Assembly (NCBI GenBank): GCA_004294225.1
Contig: REBA01000015.1
Coordinates: 62,001-126,000, forward strand
Origin: Cytophagales bacterium
GTDB lineage: Bacteria; Bacteroidota; Bacteroidia; Cytophagales; Cytophagaceae
Length of the DNA stretch: 64,000 nucleotides
Direction: 5' to 3'
Each line of letters starts with the position of its first letter. Position 1 is the stretch's first letter. The notes under the pieces were generated by a model. The model worked only from the letters and a program-made list of their open reading frames with translations, had not been told where the DNA came from and made no database searches. Shown here piece by piece: positions 35,369-46,313 of this stretch. The position numbers and the translations under genes are program-made.

Positions 35369-37393
35369 TTGGCATTTAAGCTTACATCACAATACAGCCC
35401 TACAGGCGATCAGCCTAAGGCGATAGCACAATTAGTCAAAGGTATAGAAGCTGGAGAGTCAGATCAAATTTTATTAGGCGTTACTGGCTCCGGAAAGACA
35501 TTTACCATGGCTAATGTGATAGCTCAGGTTCATAAACCGACATTAGTGCTTAGTCATAACAAAACACTTGCTGCTCAGCTTTACGGGGAGTTTAAAAATT
35601 TTTTTCCAGAGAATGCAGTTGAATATTTTATTTCTTACTATGATTATTATCAACCAGAGGCTTATATAGCATCTTCAAACACTTATATTGAAAAAGATTT
35701 ATCTATCAATGAGGAAATAGAAAAATTAAGACTTGCTGCTACTTCTCAATTACTAACTGGTAGAAGAGATGTAATTGTAGTAGCATCTGTATCATGTATA
35801 TATGGCATTGGCAATCCCGAAGAGTTCGGAAAGAACATTGTTAAGATATCTGTGGGTGAGCAAGTAAGTAGGAATAAGCTTCTGTATGCTTTTGTAGAGA
35901 TATTGTATAGCCGAACAACTGGTGAGTTTAAAAGAGGAACATTTCGTGTTTCGGGAGACACTGTAGATGTATTTCCTGCTTATGCAGATTTCGCATACAG
36001 ATTACTTTTTTGGGGCGATGATATTGAAGCTATTCATAGAATAGAGCCTGAAACAGGAAGAAAGATTAATGACGAAAAACACATCGTTTTATATCCTGCA
36101 AACTTATTTGTAACCGGTAAGGAAGCTTTGAATAATGCGATAATTGAGATTCAGAATGACCTTGTCCAGCAGATTAAAATGTTTGAAATCGAGGGTAAAT
36201 ATTTAGAGGCAAAGCGGATTAAAGAAAGAACAGAGTTCGATATGGAAATGATGAGAGAAATTGGTTATTGTTCTGGGATAGAAAATTATTCTAGATACTT
36301 TGATCGTCGTCTTCCAGGAACTAGACCTTTCTGTTTGCTTGACTATTTCCCAAATGATTTTCTAATGATTATTGACGAGAGCCATGTTACTTTGCCACAA
36401 ATAAGAGCGATGTGGGGAGGCGACAGGTCTCGTAAAACCAATTTGGTAGATTTTGGATTTAGGCTGCCATCTGCTCTAGATAACCGCCCACTAACATTTT
36501 CAGAGTTTGAAGAACTGGCATCTCAGAAGGTTTTTGTGAGTGCAACCCCAGCAGATTATGAATTGCAGCTTACTAGCGGAGCTATAGTTGAGCAAATTAT
36601 TAGGCCCACAGGTTTGCTTGACCCTGTGATTGAGGTTAAGCCAAGCACTGCTCAGATTGACGATTTAATTCTAGAAATTCATCATCGAATTCAGGTTAAA
36701 GAAAGAGTATTAGTAACAACACTTACTAAAAGAATGGCTGAGGAGTTGAGTAAATATCTAGACAGAATAAGCATAAAGTGTAGGTATATTCATTCAGAGA
36801 TAAAGACTTTAGAAAGGGTAGAAATTTTAAGGGAACTTAGGCTTGGCGTGTTTGATGTATTGGTGGGGGTGAATTTGCTTAGAGAGGGCTTAGACTTACC
36901 AGAAGTTTCGCTCATAGCTATTATGGATGCTGATAAAGAAGGTTTTTTAAGAAATGAACGCTCTTTAGTTCAGACGATAGGAAGAGCTGCCAGAAATGTG
37001 AATGGAAAGGTAATCATGTATGCCGATAAAATTACCAAGAGTATGGCTGCTGCTATAGACGAAACGAGTAGAAGAAGAAGTATTCAACATCAGTATAATT
37101 TAGATCATGACATTACTCCTACAACTGCTATTAAATCTCATGAAGATTATTTCTCTAAATCTAAAGGAATAGATGGAGTATCAACTTCTAAAGCATATAC
37201 AGGTTATGATGAAGATCAGACTCTAGCTGCTGAAGCCAATGTTGTGTATAACAATAAAAATGATTTGGAAAGAGCAATTTCGAAGCTTCAAAAAGAAATG
37301 GAAAAAGCTGCTAAAGAATTAAATTTTATGCAAGCTGCTCAACTTAGAGATCAATGGCTAGAGCTCAATAAGCAATTGAAAGAAAATTATTGA
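35369..37393 (+). CDS. uvrB: Excinuclease ABC subunit B
   Basis: Damage-verification helicase of nucleotide excision repair. Walker A GVTGSGKT lies at residues 37-44, the beta-hairpin [11 protein letters not shown] near 91-101, DESH near 338, helicase motif [10 protein letters not shown] and a C-terminal UVR domain ([23 protein letters not shown]) that contacts UvrA/UvrC. 674 residues is standard. The start is a TTG at 35369: the N-terminus ([18 protein letters not shown]) aligns from its first residues, and no ATG lies between it and the aroE stop 11 codons upstream in the same frame. Confidence 0.95.
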   Translation: MAFKLTSQYSPTGDQPKAIAQLVKGIEAGESDQILLGVTGSGKTFTMANVIAQVHKPTLVLSHNKTLAAQLYGEFKNFFPENAVEYFISYYDYYQPEAYIASSNTYIEKDLSINEEIEKLRLAATSQLLTGRRDVIVVASVSCIYGIGNPEEFGKNIVKISVGEQVSRNKLLYAFVEILYSRTTGEFKRGTFRVSGDTVDVFPAYADFAYRLLFWGDDIEAIHRIEPETGRKINDEKHIVLYPANLFVTGKEALNNAIIEIQNDLVQQIKMFEIEGKYLEAKRIKERTEFDMEMMREIGYCSGIENYSRYFDRRLPGTRPFCLLDYFPNDFLMIIDESHVTLPQIRAMWGGDRSRKTNLVDFGFRLPSALDNRPLTFSEFEELASQKVFVSATPADYELQLTSGAIVEQIIRPTGLLDPVIEVKPSTAQIDDLILEIHHRIQVKERVLVTTLTKRMAEELSKYLDRISIKCRYIHSEIKTLERVEILRELRLGVFDVLVGVNLLREGLDLPEVSLIAIMDADKEGFLRNERSLVQTIGRAARNVNGKVIMYADKITKSMAAAIDETSRRRSIQHQYNLDHDITPTTAIKSHEDYFSKSKGIDGVSTSKAYTGYDEDQTLAAEANVVYNNKNDLERAISKLQKEMEKAAKELNFMQAAQLRDQWLELNKQLKENY

Positions 37394-37432
37394 AACACTT
37401 GATTAAACTTTATATAAGTGTAATCAAGTGTT
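37394..37432. terminator. Hairpin between uvrB and infB (convergent)
   Basis: Perfect 12-base arms at 37394-37405 and 37421-37432 with a 15-base loop, starting at the uvrB stop. On the plus strand it is followed by a GTTGTTTTT tail. It probably ends uvrB and may also protect the infB transcript. Confidence 0.65.
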
Positions 37433-37465
37433 GTTGTTTTTGATGTCAATACCTAGTCTATCAAA

Positions 37466-40441
37466 CTAAAGCAATCTTTTTACTTCTTTTGTATCGAATC
37501 CTTCTATGGTGTCACCCACTAAAATATCATTGAACCCTTTGATACTGATTCCGCATTCGTAGCCTGTTTTCACTTCAGAAACATCGTCTTTGAATCTCTT
37601 AAGTGCATCAATATTTCCAGTATGAATTACAATACCATCTCTGATAAGTCTAATTTTGGTATTCCTCTTAACGTTTCCATCGGTTACATAGCAACCAGCA
37701 ACTGTGCCTATTTTAGAAATTTTGAAAACTTCTCTTACTTCGATTGTTCCCATAATCACCTCTTCTACTGAAGGTGCTAACATACCTTCCATAGCATCTT
37801 TTAATTGATCTATGGCATCGTAGATAACAGAATAAAGACGGATGTCTATTTGCTCTTGTTCGGCTAGTTTACGAGCACTGATAGATGGACGTACTTGGAA
37901 ACCAATAATAACTGCATCAGAAGCTGAGGCAAGAAGAACATCAGATTCTGAGATTTGACCTACGCCTTTATGGATAATACGAACCTGAACTTCACTAGTG
38001 GAAAGTTTAAGCAAAGAATCTGATAATGCCTCTACAGAACCATCTACGTCTCCTTTTACAATGATATTAAGTTCTTTAAAGCTTCCAATAGCTAATCTTC
38101 TTCCTATCTCATCAAGTGTTATATGTTTTTTCGTTCTTAGGGATTGTTCTCTGAGGAGTTGTTCTCTCTTAGTGGCAATTTCTCTGGCTTCTCTTTCGTT
38201 CTCCATTGCATTGAACTTATCTCCAGCTGCTGGAGCACCAGGAAGACCAAGCACTTGAACTGGTGTACAAGGACCTGCTTCTTCTATTCTGACTCCTCTA
38301 TAATCAGTCATTGCCTTTACTTTACCGAACTGAGCTCCTGCTAATATTACATCTCCTACTTTAAGGGTACCTGTTTGTACAAGAACTGTTGCGAGGTAAC
38401 CCCTTCCTTTGTCTAAAGAGCCTTCAATTACAGTACCGCTTGCTTTTTTGTTAGGATTAGCTTTTAGGTCTAGTAATTCTGCTTCTAATAATATTTTTTC
38501 GAGCAGTTCTGGAATACCTAGTCCAGTTTTTGCAGAGATTAATTCACATTGATATTTTCCGCCCCAATCTTCTACTAAAATATTTTCTTTAGAAAGTTCT
38601 TCTTTTACTTTATCTGGATTCGCTCCTGGTTTGTCTATCTTATTTAATGCAATAATAATTGGAACACCAGCAACGATAGCATGGTTGATGGCTTCTTTGG
38701 TTTGTGGCATTACGCTATCGTCAGCTGCAACAACTATAATCACTATATCTGTTAATTTTGCACCCCTAGCTCTCATTGCTGTAAACGCTTCGTGACCTGG
38801 AGTGTCTAAGAAAGTGATTTTTTTACCTGAATCTGTTTTTACAGAATAAGCTCCAATGTGCTGAGTGATTCCACCAGCTTCTCCTGCTGCTACTTTTGAT
38901 TTTCTTATATAATCCAACAAAGAGGTTTTACCATGGTCTACGTGTCCCATAATAGTAACTATGGGTGCTCTGTCTTCGAGGTCTTCCTCTGTATCTAATT
39001 CTTCGGTTACATTGTTTTCTTCTTCTTCGATATTGATAAAATGTACTTCAAAACCAAATTCATCGGCGATAACGGTTATTGCTTCTGCATCTAATCTTTG
39101 ATTAATAGATACAAACATTCCCATGCTTAAACAAACCTTTATCACTTCATTCACGGTTACTTCCATTAATGAAGCTAAGTCGTTAGCAGAAACAAACTCT
39201 GTAACTTTTAATACTTTTGCATTTTCTTGCTCTTGTTGTAATCTTTCTTCTGTTGCATCAGCAATGGCAGAACGTTTTTCTTTTCTGTATTTTGCTCTGT
39301 TTCCAGATGGTTTATTTCCACTAAGTTTAGCAAGTGTAGCTTTAATTTTATCTTGGATATCCTTATCGCTTAAAGGTGCCTTATGATTAGGGTTGTTATT
39401 ATTATTTCCAGTATTTGGCTGGTTTGGTTTTCTATTAAAATCTTTAGGTCCTTTTTTAAAATTGCTTTGATTTGTATTTGTATTGTTAGGATTAGGATTT
39501 AACGGTTTCGCTATTACCTTGTCTGTATTAAGTCTAGCTCTTTTCTTTTTGTGGGCATCTTTAGAATGATGCTGTTCTGGTGGAACACTAGGATTTTCTT
39601 TTTTCTTTTTATCAGGAAGCTCTATTTTCCCAAGAACTGTAAGTCCTTTAAGGGTATCGGCTTCTGCCTTGATGAGATGTTCTGGGATAATTTCTTCTTC
39701 AGAAACAGGGTTAATTTTATTTATTGAATCCTCTGTTTCAATAGGGGAAAAACGCTCAATGTTAGGCTGAGTAATGAATTCTGAGTTGATGTTAGTAATA
39801 GGAGAAATAATAATATTTTCTTCGGATAGTATAGTTTGTTGATTATTCGTTTCTTCTATATTGCTAGAAATTATTTCTTTGGGTTTTTCTTCTGATTTTT
39901 TTGATTTCTTAGAAGGTTCTGATTTTTTTGATTTCTTTGATTCAAGCTCAATCTTTCCTACAACTTTAATACCTTGTAATACTACAGGTTCTATATTTAC
40001 TTCATTTTTTGCAGTTTTTTCGGCAGCAACTCTTTCTAATTCCCTTTGTCTATCGGCTTCTGCTTTGGCAATCTCTTCTTGTTTCTTATCTTCAACTTCT
40101 TGAATTTTTCTAGAATCGCTAGCGTTTTTTTCTACAATAAGGTTTTTTATAAACAGCTCCTCATCTGCCTCTTTGTTAATTTGAGAAGAAGAAATATCAG
40201 ATCCTGATATTTGTTGTTCGGAGTGCTTCTTGCCAATAGTTAGACCAGACGCTTCCATTTTGTCCATAGCAGAAGACTCAAACTCTTTTATCAGAAGATT
40301 GAATTGCTCGGGGCTTATTTTAGCATTTGGATTGTTTTCCACGGGCATTCCTTTAGAAGCGAGAAACTCCACTACTTTGCTTAGTGCTACATTCACTTTT
40401 CTAGCCGCCTGGCTCAATCGCATCATTTTTTCTTCTGACAT
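37466..40441 (-). CDS. infB: Translation initiation factor IF-2
   Basis: GTPase that delivers initiator tRNA to the ribosome. A short IF2_N domain ([12 protein letters not shown], residues about 5-50) is followed by a long charged, low-complexity linker to about 370, a second IF2_N-like segment (about 405-455), then the G domain with [17 protein letters not shown] and NKIDKPGA, and domains II-IV to the end. The 991 residues are long because of the linker, as is usual in Bacteroidota. It is the last gene of rimP-nusA-infB, 72 bases after nusA. Confidence 0.95.
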   Translation of the reverse strand: MSEEKMMRLSQAARKVNVALSKVVEFLASKGMPVENNPNAKISPEQFNLLIKEFESSAMDKMEASGLTIGKKHSEQQISGSDISSSQINKEADEELFIKNLIVEKNASDSRKIQEVEDKKQEEIAKAEADRQRELERVAAEKTAKNEVNIEPVVLQGIKVVGKIELESKKSKKSEPSKKSKKSEEKPKEIISSNIEETNNQQTILSEENIIISPITNINSEFITQPNIERFSPIETEDSINKINPVSEEEIIPEHLIKAEADTLKGLTVLGKIELPDKKKKENPSVPPEQHHSKDAHKKKRARLNTDKVIAKPLNPNPNNTNTNQSNFKKGPKDFNRKPNQPNTGNNNNNPNHKAPLSDKDIQDKIKATLAKLSGNKPSGNRAKYRKEKRSAIADATEERLQQEQENAKVLKVTEFVSANDLASLMEVTVNEVIKVCLSMGMFVSINQRLDAEAITVIADEFGFEVHFINIEEEENNVTEELDTEEDLEDRAPIVTIMGHVDHGKTSLLDYIRKSKVAAGEAGGITQHIGAYSVKTDSGKKITFLDTPGHEAFTAMRARGAKLTDIVIIVVAADDSVMPQTKEAINHAIVAGVPIIIALNKIDKPGANPDKVKEELSKENILVEDWGGKYQCELISAKTGLGIPELLEKILLEAELLDLKANPNKKASGTVIEGSLDKGRGYLATVLVQTGTLKVGDVILAGAQFGKVKAMTDYRGVRIEEAGPCTPVQVLGLPGAPAAGDKFNAMENEREAREIATKREQLLREQSLRTKKHITLDEIGRRLAIGSFKELNIIVKGDVDGSVEALSDSLLKLSTSEVQVRIIHKGVGQISESDVLLASASDAVIIGFQVRPSISARKLAEQEQIDIRLYSVIYDAIDQLKDAMEGMLAPSVEEVIMGTIEVREVFKISKIGTVAGCYVTDGNVKRNTKIRLIRDGIVIHTGNIDALKRFKDDVSEVKTGYECGISIKGFNDILVGDTIEGFDTKEVKRLL

Positions 40442-40513
40442 TTGTATAAAAAATATTATCAGTTTGTGTTTTTATTCATTGAAATAGAAATTAAATAGAA
40501 TCAATTTTAGATG

Positions 40514-41767
40514 CTATTCAAATTCTTGTTTTAGTATAGACATTAAATCATCTACTGTAATTTCTTCAAGTTCAGTTCTACGCACGAGATCTTCTTTGCT
40601 TAGTGCAAGAACACTTTTTGCAGTATCTAATCCAATTCGTTTCAATTCATCAATAATCCATTCTTCGATCTCATCTTTGAATTCGTACAAATCTACGTCG
40701 TCATCATCTACCCCCACAAGTTCACGGAATACATCTATCTCCATTCCTACAAGTTTGCTTGCTAGTTTAATGTTTTGCCCTCCTTTCCCTATTGCTAGGG
40801 AAACCTGATCTGGTTTTAGATATACTGAAGCCCTATGTGTAGTATGGTTTAATTTAATACTACTAATTTTTGCAGGACTTAATGAGCGAGCAATAAACAA
40901 ATCTAGGTTATCAGTAAAGTTAATTACATCTATGTTTTCATTTTGTAATTCACGAACTATGCTGTGTATTCTTGAACCTTTCATTCCTACACAAGCACCT
41001 ACTGGGTCTATTCTGTCGTCGTAAGATTCCACTGCTACTTTGGCTCTTTCACCAGGTTCTCTGACTACTTTTTTGATAGCAATTAGACCATCATATACTT
41101 CGGGTACTTCTTGCTCAAATAAGCGTTCTAGAAAAGCAGGAGCAGTTCTAGATAAGATTATTTTGGGATTTCCATTGTGCATTTCTACTCTATGTACTAT
41201 TGCTTTAGCATTTTCTCCTTTTCTGAATCTGTCTTTTGGTATTTGTTCGTTTTTAGGAATGATAAGCTCATTTCCGTCGCCATCTATCAACAATACTTCT
41301 TTACTTAGTATTTGGTATACTTCTCCAGTTATTATTTCGCCTATAAGTTCTTTGTATTTTGAGAATAATATGTCTTTCTCTAGGTCTTTAACTTTCTGAA
41401 TCAAAGTTTGACGAGCAGTAGTAACAAGTCTTCTGCCAAAATCTTCTAATTTGAACTGTTCGGCCACTTCTTCTCCAATTTCAAAATCTGACTCGATTTT
41501 TCTAGCCTCGGATAAAGCGATATGCTTGTTCTCATCATAGTCAAAGCTATCTTCTGCAAATTCGTCGTCTACGATTTCTCTAGAGCGCCACATCTCTAAG
41601 TCTCCCTTATCTACGTTAATGATTACGTCGAAATTTTCATCGTTTTCAAATTTCTTTCTAATCATGGTTCTAAATACATCTTCTAGAATCCTAATCATAG
41701 TAGGGCGGTCGATGTTTTTTTGTTTTGCAAATTCTGCAAATGCTTCGATTAAGTTTAAGGTTTCCAT
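40514..41767 (-). CDS. nusA: Transcription termination/antitermination factor NusA
   Basis: RNA-polymerase-binding factor that stimulates pausing and intrinsic termination. The 417 residues contain the N-terminal polymerase-binding domain (to about 125), an S1 domain (about 130-200, GEIITGEVYQI), and KH domains with GACVGMKGSRI and AIGKGGQNIKLASKL. A short acidic C-terminal helical region is all that remains of the AR repeats found in enterobacteria. Middle gene of rimP-nusA-infB; it may control its own operon through the leader hairpin at 42309-42333. Confidence 0.95.
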   Translation of the reverse strand: METLNLIEAFAEFAKQKNIDRPTMIRILEDVFRTMIRKKFENDENFDVIINVDKGDLEMWRSREIVDDEFAEDSFDYDENKHIALSEARKIESDFEIGEEVAEQFKLEDFGRRLVTTARQTLIQKVKDLEKDILFSKYKELIGEIITGEVYQILSKEVLLIDGDGNELIIPKNEQIPKDRFRKGENAKAIVHRVEMHNGNPKIILSRTAPAFLERLFEQEVPEVYDGLIAIKKVVREPGERAKVAVESYDDRIDPVGACVGMKGSRIHSIVRELQNENIDVINFTDNLDLFIARSLSPAKISSIKLNHTTHRASVYLKPDQVSLAIGKGGQNIKLASKLVGMEIDVFRELVGVDDDDVDLYEFKDEIEEWIIDELKRIGLDTAKSVLALSKEDLVRRTELEEITVDDLMSILKQEFE

Positions 41768-41815
41768 TATTGAACAAACATTATTTTTAAAGTGCTTTTA
41801 AAGGCTTAATTTTTA

Positions 41816-42295
41816 TTATTTGAATGAAATTACTTTGATTGTTTTTTTTATTTCTTTAAACGGAATTATTACGGGCAAAATATCTATTTTTTTCTTGTTG
41901 GCTTTGTTAGGAACTTCCTCATCTAGTGTTATATTTTCGACACTTAGGTTCTGGATTTTCCCTATTCGTACTTTGTTATCAATGGTAGTAATTTCAACTC
42001 TTTTTCCCATGTTTTTTTGATATTGCCTAAGAAGACTTAGTGGTCTATCTAAACCTGGCGAAGACACCTCTAAAAGAAATGCTGTGCTGATTAATTCATA
42101 TTCTTCAATCTTACTAGCAATTTGCCTACTTATAGATGCACATTGATCTATGGTAATGCTGCTATCGCAATCTACTAATATAGAAATTTTTTTTGTGCCT
42201 TCTTCGCTTCCAGCAACGTTGATATCAACAATAAAAAAGCTATCGTTTTCTAAGGCTGCTTCAACTAAGGAGGTAATTTTTGATTTTAAATCCAT
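41816..42295 (-). CDS. rimP: Ribosome maturation factor RimP
   Basis: Needed for 30S subunit assembly. The 159 residues have the RimP two-domain form: an N-terminal alpha/beta domain with INVAGSEEGTKKISILVDCDSSITIDQCASISRQI and the LLEVSSPGLDRPL motif at the domain boundary, then an SH3-like C-terminal domain. It is the first gene of the rimP-nusA-infB operon, 48 bases ahead of nusA. Its promoter and a terminator-like leader hairpin are visible directly upstream. Confidence 0.92.
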   Translation of the reverse strand: MDLKSKITSLVEAALENDSFFIVDINVAGSEEGTKKISILVDCDSSITIDQCASISRQIASKIEEYELISTAFLLEVSSPGLDRPLSLLRQYQKNMGKRVEITTIDNKVRIGKIQNLSVENITLDEEVPNKANKKKIDILPVIIPFKEIKKTIKVISFK

Positions 42296-42308
42296 TGGTT
42301 ATATAAAT

Positions 42309-42333
42309 AAAAAAGGGAACTTTCGCTCCCTTT
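42309..42333 (-). terminator. Terminator-like hairpin in the rimP-nusA-infB leader
   Basis: On the minus strand AAAGGGAGC (42333-42325) and GTTCCCTTT (42320-42312) pair over nine positions (one G-U) around a GAAA tetraloop, followed directly by T-rich sequence; the run of six T spans 42314-42309. The stem ends 17 bases before the rimP ATG. The only gene upstream is divergent, so it cannot be the end of another transcript and is best read as a leader attenuator. Confidence 0.65.
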
Positions 42334-42351
42334 CTTTCTCTTTTATCTTTA

Positions 42352-42381
42352 CAAAAGTAGATAAAAATCTTAGTAATACAA
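42352..42381 (-). promoter_or_regulatory. Predicted promoter of rimP-nusA-infB
   Basis: Minus strand TTG (42381-42379), 19-base spacer, TACTTTTG (42359-42352): a full consensus match. Transcription would begin near 42345, giving a leader of about 50 bases that includes the hairpin. Confidence 0.65.
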
Positions 42382-42602
42382 AAATGAAAGAATAAATAAA
42401 TTCCTTTTCTCTGCCTTTTTGAATTATTAAAATAATTTATTGTAATATATCTTGAATATTGATTTTCTATAGGTTCTCTTTTCTATTTGTTTACTTATAG
42501 TTTTTAATTTATTAACAATAGGTGTGGGTTATTTTTTCGAGAAATCTCTAAAATTTTAATCCTAGTAGATTAACTTTATAAAATATTTTATCATATCTAT
42601 TC
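42382..42602. other. Divergent intergenic region ahead of gcvP
   Basis: No ORF and no convincing promoter for gcvP on the plus strand. I looked for the paired aptamers of a glycine riboswitch and saw none. Confidence 0.35.
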
Positions 42603-45494
42603 ATGGGAATAAATCTTCTAAAAACAGATCAATTTGAACAAAGGCATATCGGTTCAGATGCTATACAAGTTTCACAAATGTTAAAAACAATTGGTGTTTC
42701 CTCTTTGGATCAATTGATAGATGAAACTGTACCCGATAACATTAGGCTTAAGAAAAAAATGAATTTGCCTATGCCTTTATCTGAATTTGAGTTTTTGAAA
42801 TTCTTTAAAACCCAATTACAGAAAAATAAGATGTACAAGTCCTACATTGGTTTGGGATATAACAATTGTATAACACCTACGGTGATTCTTAGAAATATTT
42901 TAGAAAATCCAGGTTGGTACACAGCATATACCCCATATCAAGCTGAAATAGCACAAGGTAGGCTAGAAGCTTTAATCAACTATCAAACGATGATTACTGA
43001 CTTGACGGGTATGCAAATAGCCAATGCCTCATTGTTAGATGAAGCTACCGCAGCAGCCGAAGCAATGTCTATGCTATATTCGGTAAGAAGTGCTTCAAAA
43101 AAATCTTCTAATAAAGTCTTTATTTCTGATACTTGTTTTCCTCAAACAATCGATGTTTTAAAAACAAGAGCTATTCCATTAGGAATAGAATTGGTGATAG
43201 CCAATATCGATAAATTTGAGCTCAATAATGATGAATTCTTTTGTGTAATGGTTCAATATCCTGATAGAAATGGTGCTATTATTGATTACAAAGAGTTTTT
43301 TGCATCTTGTCATAAGAAAGATATTACTATTATTTGTGCAGCAGATTTATTAGCACTTACCTTAATTGTTCCTCCAGGAGAATTAGGAGCAGATGCAGTA
43401 GTTGGTAACACCCAAAGATTTGGTGTTCCACTTGGTTATGGTGGACCACATGCTGCATATCTGGCCACTAAAGATGAGTTTAAAAGAAGTCTCCCTGGAA
43501 GAGTTATTGGGGTTTCAATAGATGCTCAAGGTGATAGAGCCTATAGAATGTCGCTTCAGACAAGAGAGCAACATATTAAGAGAGAAAAAGCTACTTCAAA
43601 TATCTGTACTGCTCAGGTTTTGCTTAGTGTTATAGCGGGGTGCTATGCTGTTTATCATGGACCTGAAGGTCTAAAAAATATTGCGAATAGAATAAATGGA
43701 TTGACAAAGGTCTTGTCTGAAGCTCTTGTTTACTTGGGTTTTGAGCAGTCTAATGAAGTTTTCTTCGATACCATAAAAATTGAGGTTGGGGAGTTAAGCG
43801 GTAAACTTAAAATGGCTGCCGATGAAGCTTTAATTAATTTTAGGCATGAAGGCAATTATATTTTTATCTCATTAGATGAGACTACTTCAACTGAGGATTT
43901 GAAGAAAATAATTGGAGTTTTTTCGGCTTTAAAAAACAAAGAAATTGATGAAGAAACCATTTACTCTTGGTTATGTAATGCTGATGTTGAATTTCCTTCT
44001 GCTATAGCCAGAACTTCTGATTTCCTTCAACATCCTGTTTTTAATAAATACCATACCGAACATGAAATGTTGCGTTATTTGAAGCATCTAGAGAATAAAG
44101 ACCTTTCATTAGTGCATTCCATGATAGCTCTTGGTTCGTGTACGATGAAATTAAATGCTACTTCTGAAATGATTCCATTGACTTGGCAAGAAGTAGGAGG
44201 AATTCATCCTTTTGTACCTAAAGAACAAACAGAGGGCTACCAAGAGCTTATTCATGAGCTAAGTCAATGGTTGGCAGAAATCACTGGTTTTGCAGGTATC
44301 TCTCTACAGCCTAATTCTGGTGCACAAGGGGAATATGCAGGACTTATGGTTATTAGAGCTTACCACTTAAGTAGAGGAGATGAACAAAGAAATATAGCCT
44401 TAATTCCTAACTCAGCACATGGTACAAATCCCGCAAGTGCTGTGATGGCTGGAATGAAAGTTGTTATTGTAAAGTGCGATGAAAGAGGTAATATAGATGT
44501 AGAAGATTTAAAAGAAAAAGCATTGCTATACAAAGAAGTGCTTTCTTGTTTAATGGTTACTTACCCTTCTACCCATGGGGTTTTCGAAGAAACAATAGTT
44601 GAAATTTGTTCTATTATTCATCAATACGGAGGGCAAGTGTATATGGATGGTGCTAATATGAATGCTCAAGTAGGACTGACTAGTCCAGGGTTTATTGGAG
44701 CTGATGTTTGTCACCTTAATCTTCACAAAACTTTTTGTATTCCTCATGGTGGTGGCGGTCCTGGCATGGGACCTATTGGTGTAGCTAAGCAGCTAGTTCC
44801 CTTCTTACCTGGACACTCTATAGTTAAGACTGGTGGAGAAAAAGCCATTACAGCGGTTTCTGCTGCACCTTATGGTAGTGCTAGTATTCTTACTATATCT
44901 TATGCTTATATTGCAATGATGGGTGCAGAAGGCTTGGTAAATGCCACTAAACATGCGATTTTGAATGCAAACTATATCAAATCAAGATTAGAAAAATATT
45001 ATCCTATACTATACACTGGAGCAAATGGTCATTGTGCACATGAATTTATTTTAGATTGTAGGGGTTTCAAGCTCACTTCTGGTGTAGAAGTAGAAGATAT
45101 CGCTAAAAGGCTAATGGATTATGGGTTTCATGCTCCTACGGTTTCCTTCCCTGTTGCTGGAACTTTAATGATAGAGCCTACTGAAAGCGAGTCTAAAGAA
45201 GAGTTAGATAAATTTTGCGATGCAATGATTAGTATCAGAAAAGAAATATCAGAAATTGAGAATGGCGAAGCAGATAAAAAGAATAATGTATTGAAGAACG
45301 CCCCTCATACTGCCAAAGTAAGCCTTTCAGATAATTGGGATTTGCCTTATTCAAGAGAAAAAGCAGTATATCCAATAGTTTCTTTAAAAGAAGGTAAATT
45401 CTGGCCATCTGTTAGTAGAATAGATAATGCTTATGGAGATAGAAATTTGGTATGTAGTTGCCCTCCAATTGAGCAATACGAAGTAGTAAATTAA
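42603..45494 (+). CDS. gcvP: Glycine dehydrogenase (decarboxylating), P-protein
   Basis: Decarboxylates glycine and passes the aminomethyl group to the H-protein of the glycine cleavage system. It is the long single-chain form: 963 residues made of two related halves. The PLP lysine is Lys709 in [23 protein letters not shown]. Other marks are [14 protein letters not shown] at the N-terminus and [13 protein letters not shown]. gcvT and gcvH are not in the window. It is followed after 12 bases by an AIM24-like gene, so the two are likely co-transcribed. Confidence 0.96.
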   Translation: MGINLLKTDQFEQRHIGSDAIQVSQMLKTIGVSSLDQLIDETVPDNIRLKKKMNLPMPLSEFEFLKFFKTQLQKNKMYKSYIGLGYNNCITPTVILRNILENPGWYTAYTPYQAEIAQGRLEALINYQTMITDLTGMQIANASLLDEATAAAEAMSMLYSVRSASKKSSNKVFISDTCFPQTIDVLKTRAIPLGIELVIANIDKFELNNDEFFCVMVQYPDRNGAIIDYKEFFASCHKKDITIICAADLLALTLIVPPGELGADAVVGNTQRFGVPLGYGGPHAAYLATKDEFKRSLPGRVIGVSIDAQGDRAYRMSLQTREQHIKREKATSNICTAQVLLSVIAGCYAVYHGPEGLKNIANRINGLTKVLSEALVYLGFEQSNEVFFDTIKIEVGELSGKLKMAADEALINFRHEGNYIFISLDETTSTEDLKKIIGVFSALKNKEIDEETIYSWLCNADVEFPSAIARTSDFLQHPVFNKYHTEHEMLRYLKHLENKDLSLVHSMIALGSCTMKLNATSEMIPLTWQEVGGIHPFVPKEQTEGYQELIHELSQWLAEITGFAGISLQPNSGAQGEYAGLMVIRAYHLSRGDEQRNIALIPNSAHGTNPASAVMAGMKVVIVKCDERGNIDVEDLKEKALLYKEVLSCLMVTYPSTHGVFEETIVEICSIIHQYGGQVYMDGANMNAQVGLTSPGFIGADVCHLNLHKTFCIPHGGGGPGMGPIGVAKQLVPFLPGHSIVKTGGEKAITAVSAAPYGSASILTISYAYIAMMGAEGLVNATKHAILNANYIKSRLEKYYPILYTGANGHCAHEFILDCRGFKLTSGVEVEDIAKRLMDYGFHAPTVSFPVAGTLMIEPTESESKEELDKFCDAMISIRKEISEIENGEADKKNNVLKNAPHTAKVSLSDNWDLPYSREKAVYPIVSLKEGKFWPSVSRIDNAYGDRNLVCSCPPIEQYEVVN

Positions 45495-45506
45495 AATCAA
45501 CAATAC

Positions 45507-46295
45507 ATGATTAACAATCACGAAATAGATTATAAAGTTTTTGGGGAGGAAATGCAATGTATAGAGGTAGAACTAGATCCTCAAGAAACTGTAATGGGAG
45601 AGCCTGGAAGTTTTATGACCATGGAACAAGACGTTCAGATGGAGACTATTTTTGGTGATGGTTCTCAACAATCTGGAGGACTAATGGGAAAACTTTTTTC
45701 GGCTGGTAAAAGATTACTTACAGGAGAGAGTTTGTTTATGACAGCCTTTACGAATGTTGGTCAAGGAAAGAAGAAAGTAATGTTTGCAGCACCATATCCT
45801 GGTAAAATAATTCCAATGAATCTTAATGAACTTGGTAATAAAATAATATGCCAAAAAGATTCCTTTTTATGTGCAGCAAAAGGTGTAATAGTAGGTATTG
45901 AATTTCAGAAAAAACTGGGTACGGGACTTTTTGGAGGAGAAGGTTTTATTATGCAAAAATTAGAAGGAGATGGTATGGCATTTGTTCATGCTGGTGGCCA
46001 TGTGATTGAGCGTGTATTGATGCCCGGAGAATTAATTAAAATTGATACAGGTTGTATAGTAGCATTTACTCATCATATAAATTATGATATACAGTTTGTA
46101 GGAGGCATCAAGAATACTTTGTTTGGCGGAGAAGGTGTGTTTTTTGCTATTCTTCGAGGCCCAGGAAAGGTATGGATTCAGTCTTTACCAATTAGTAGAT
46201 TAGCGGGAAGAATAGTTCAGTATGGCACTGGCAATAGAAAAGAAGAAGGCAGTATTCTTGGTGGACTAGGAAATATGTTTGATGGCGATAAGTAA
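45507..46295 (+). CDS. TIGR00266 / AIM24 family protein
   Basis: A 262-residue protein of the TIGR00266 (AIM24-like) family; the fold is a beta-prism resembling tryptophan RNA-binding attenuation protein subunits, and the function is unknown. Typical stretches are VELDPQETVMGEPGSFM, GESLFMTAFTN, PGKIIPMNL and the late GPGKVWIQSLPISRLAGRI. It follows gcvP by 12 bases and is ended by a hairpin that overlaps the convergent MATE gene. Confidence 0.85.
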   Translation: MINNHEIDYKVFGEEMQCIEVELDPQETVMGEPGSFMTMEQDVQMETIFGDGSQQSGGLMGKLFSAGKRLLTGESLFMTAFTNVGQGKKKVMFAAPYPGKIIPMNLNELGNKIICQKDSFLCAAKGVIVGIEFQKKLGTGLFGGEGFIMQKLEGDGMAFVHAGGHVIERVLMPGELIKIDTGCIVAFTHHINYDIQFVGGIKNTLFGGEGVFFAILRGPGKVWIQSLPISRLAGRIVQYGTGNRKEEGSILGGLGNMFDGDK

Positions 46296-46313
46296 ATAGT
46301 GGTGGATATAATT

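Noticed and set aside
37998-40487. Plus-strand Ser/Phe/Leu-rich ORFs across infB
   Set aside because: Antisense to infB; composition is what the complement of Lys/Glu-rich coding gives.
42382-42602. Glycine riboswitch ahead of gcvP
   Set aside because: No tandem aptamer-like GC stems are visible; the region is plain AT-rich sequence.
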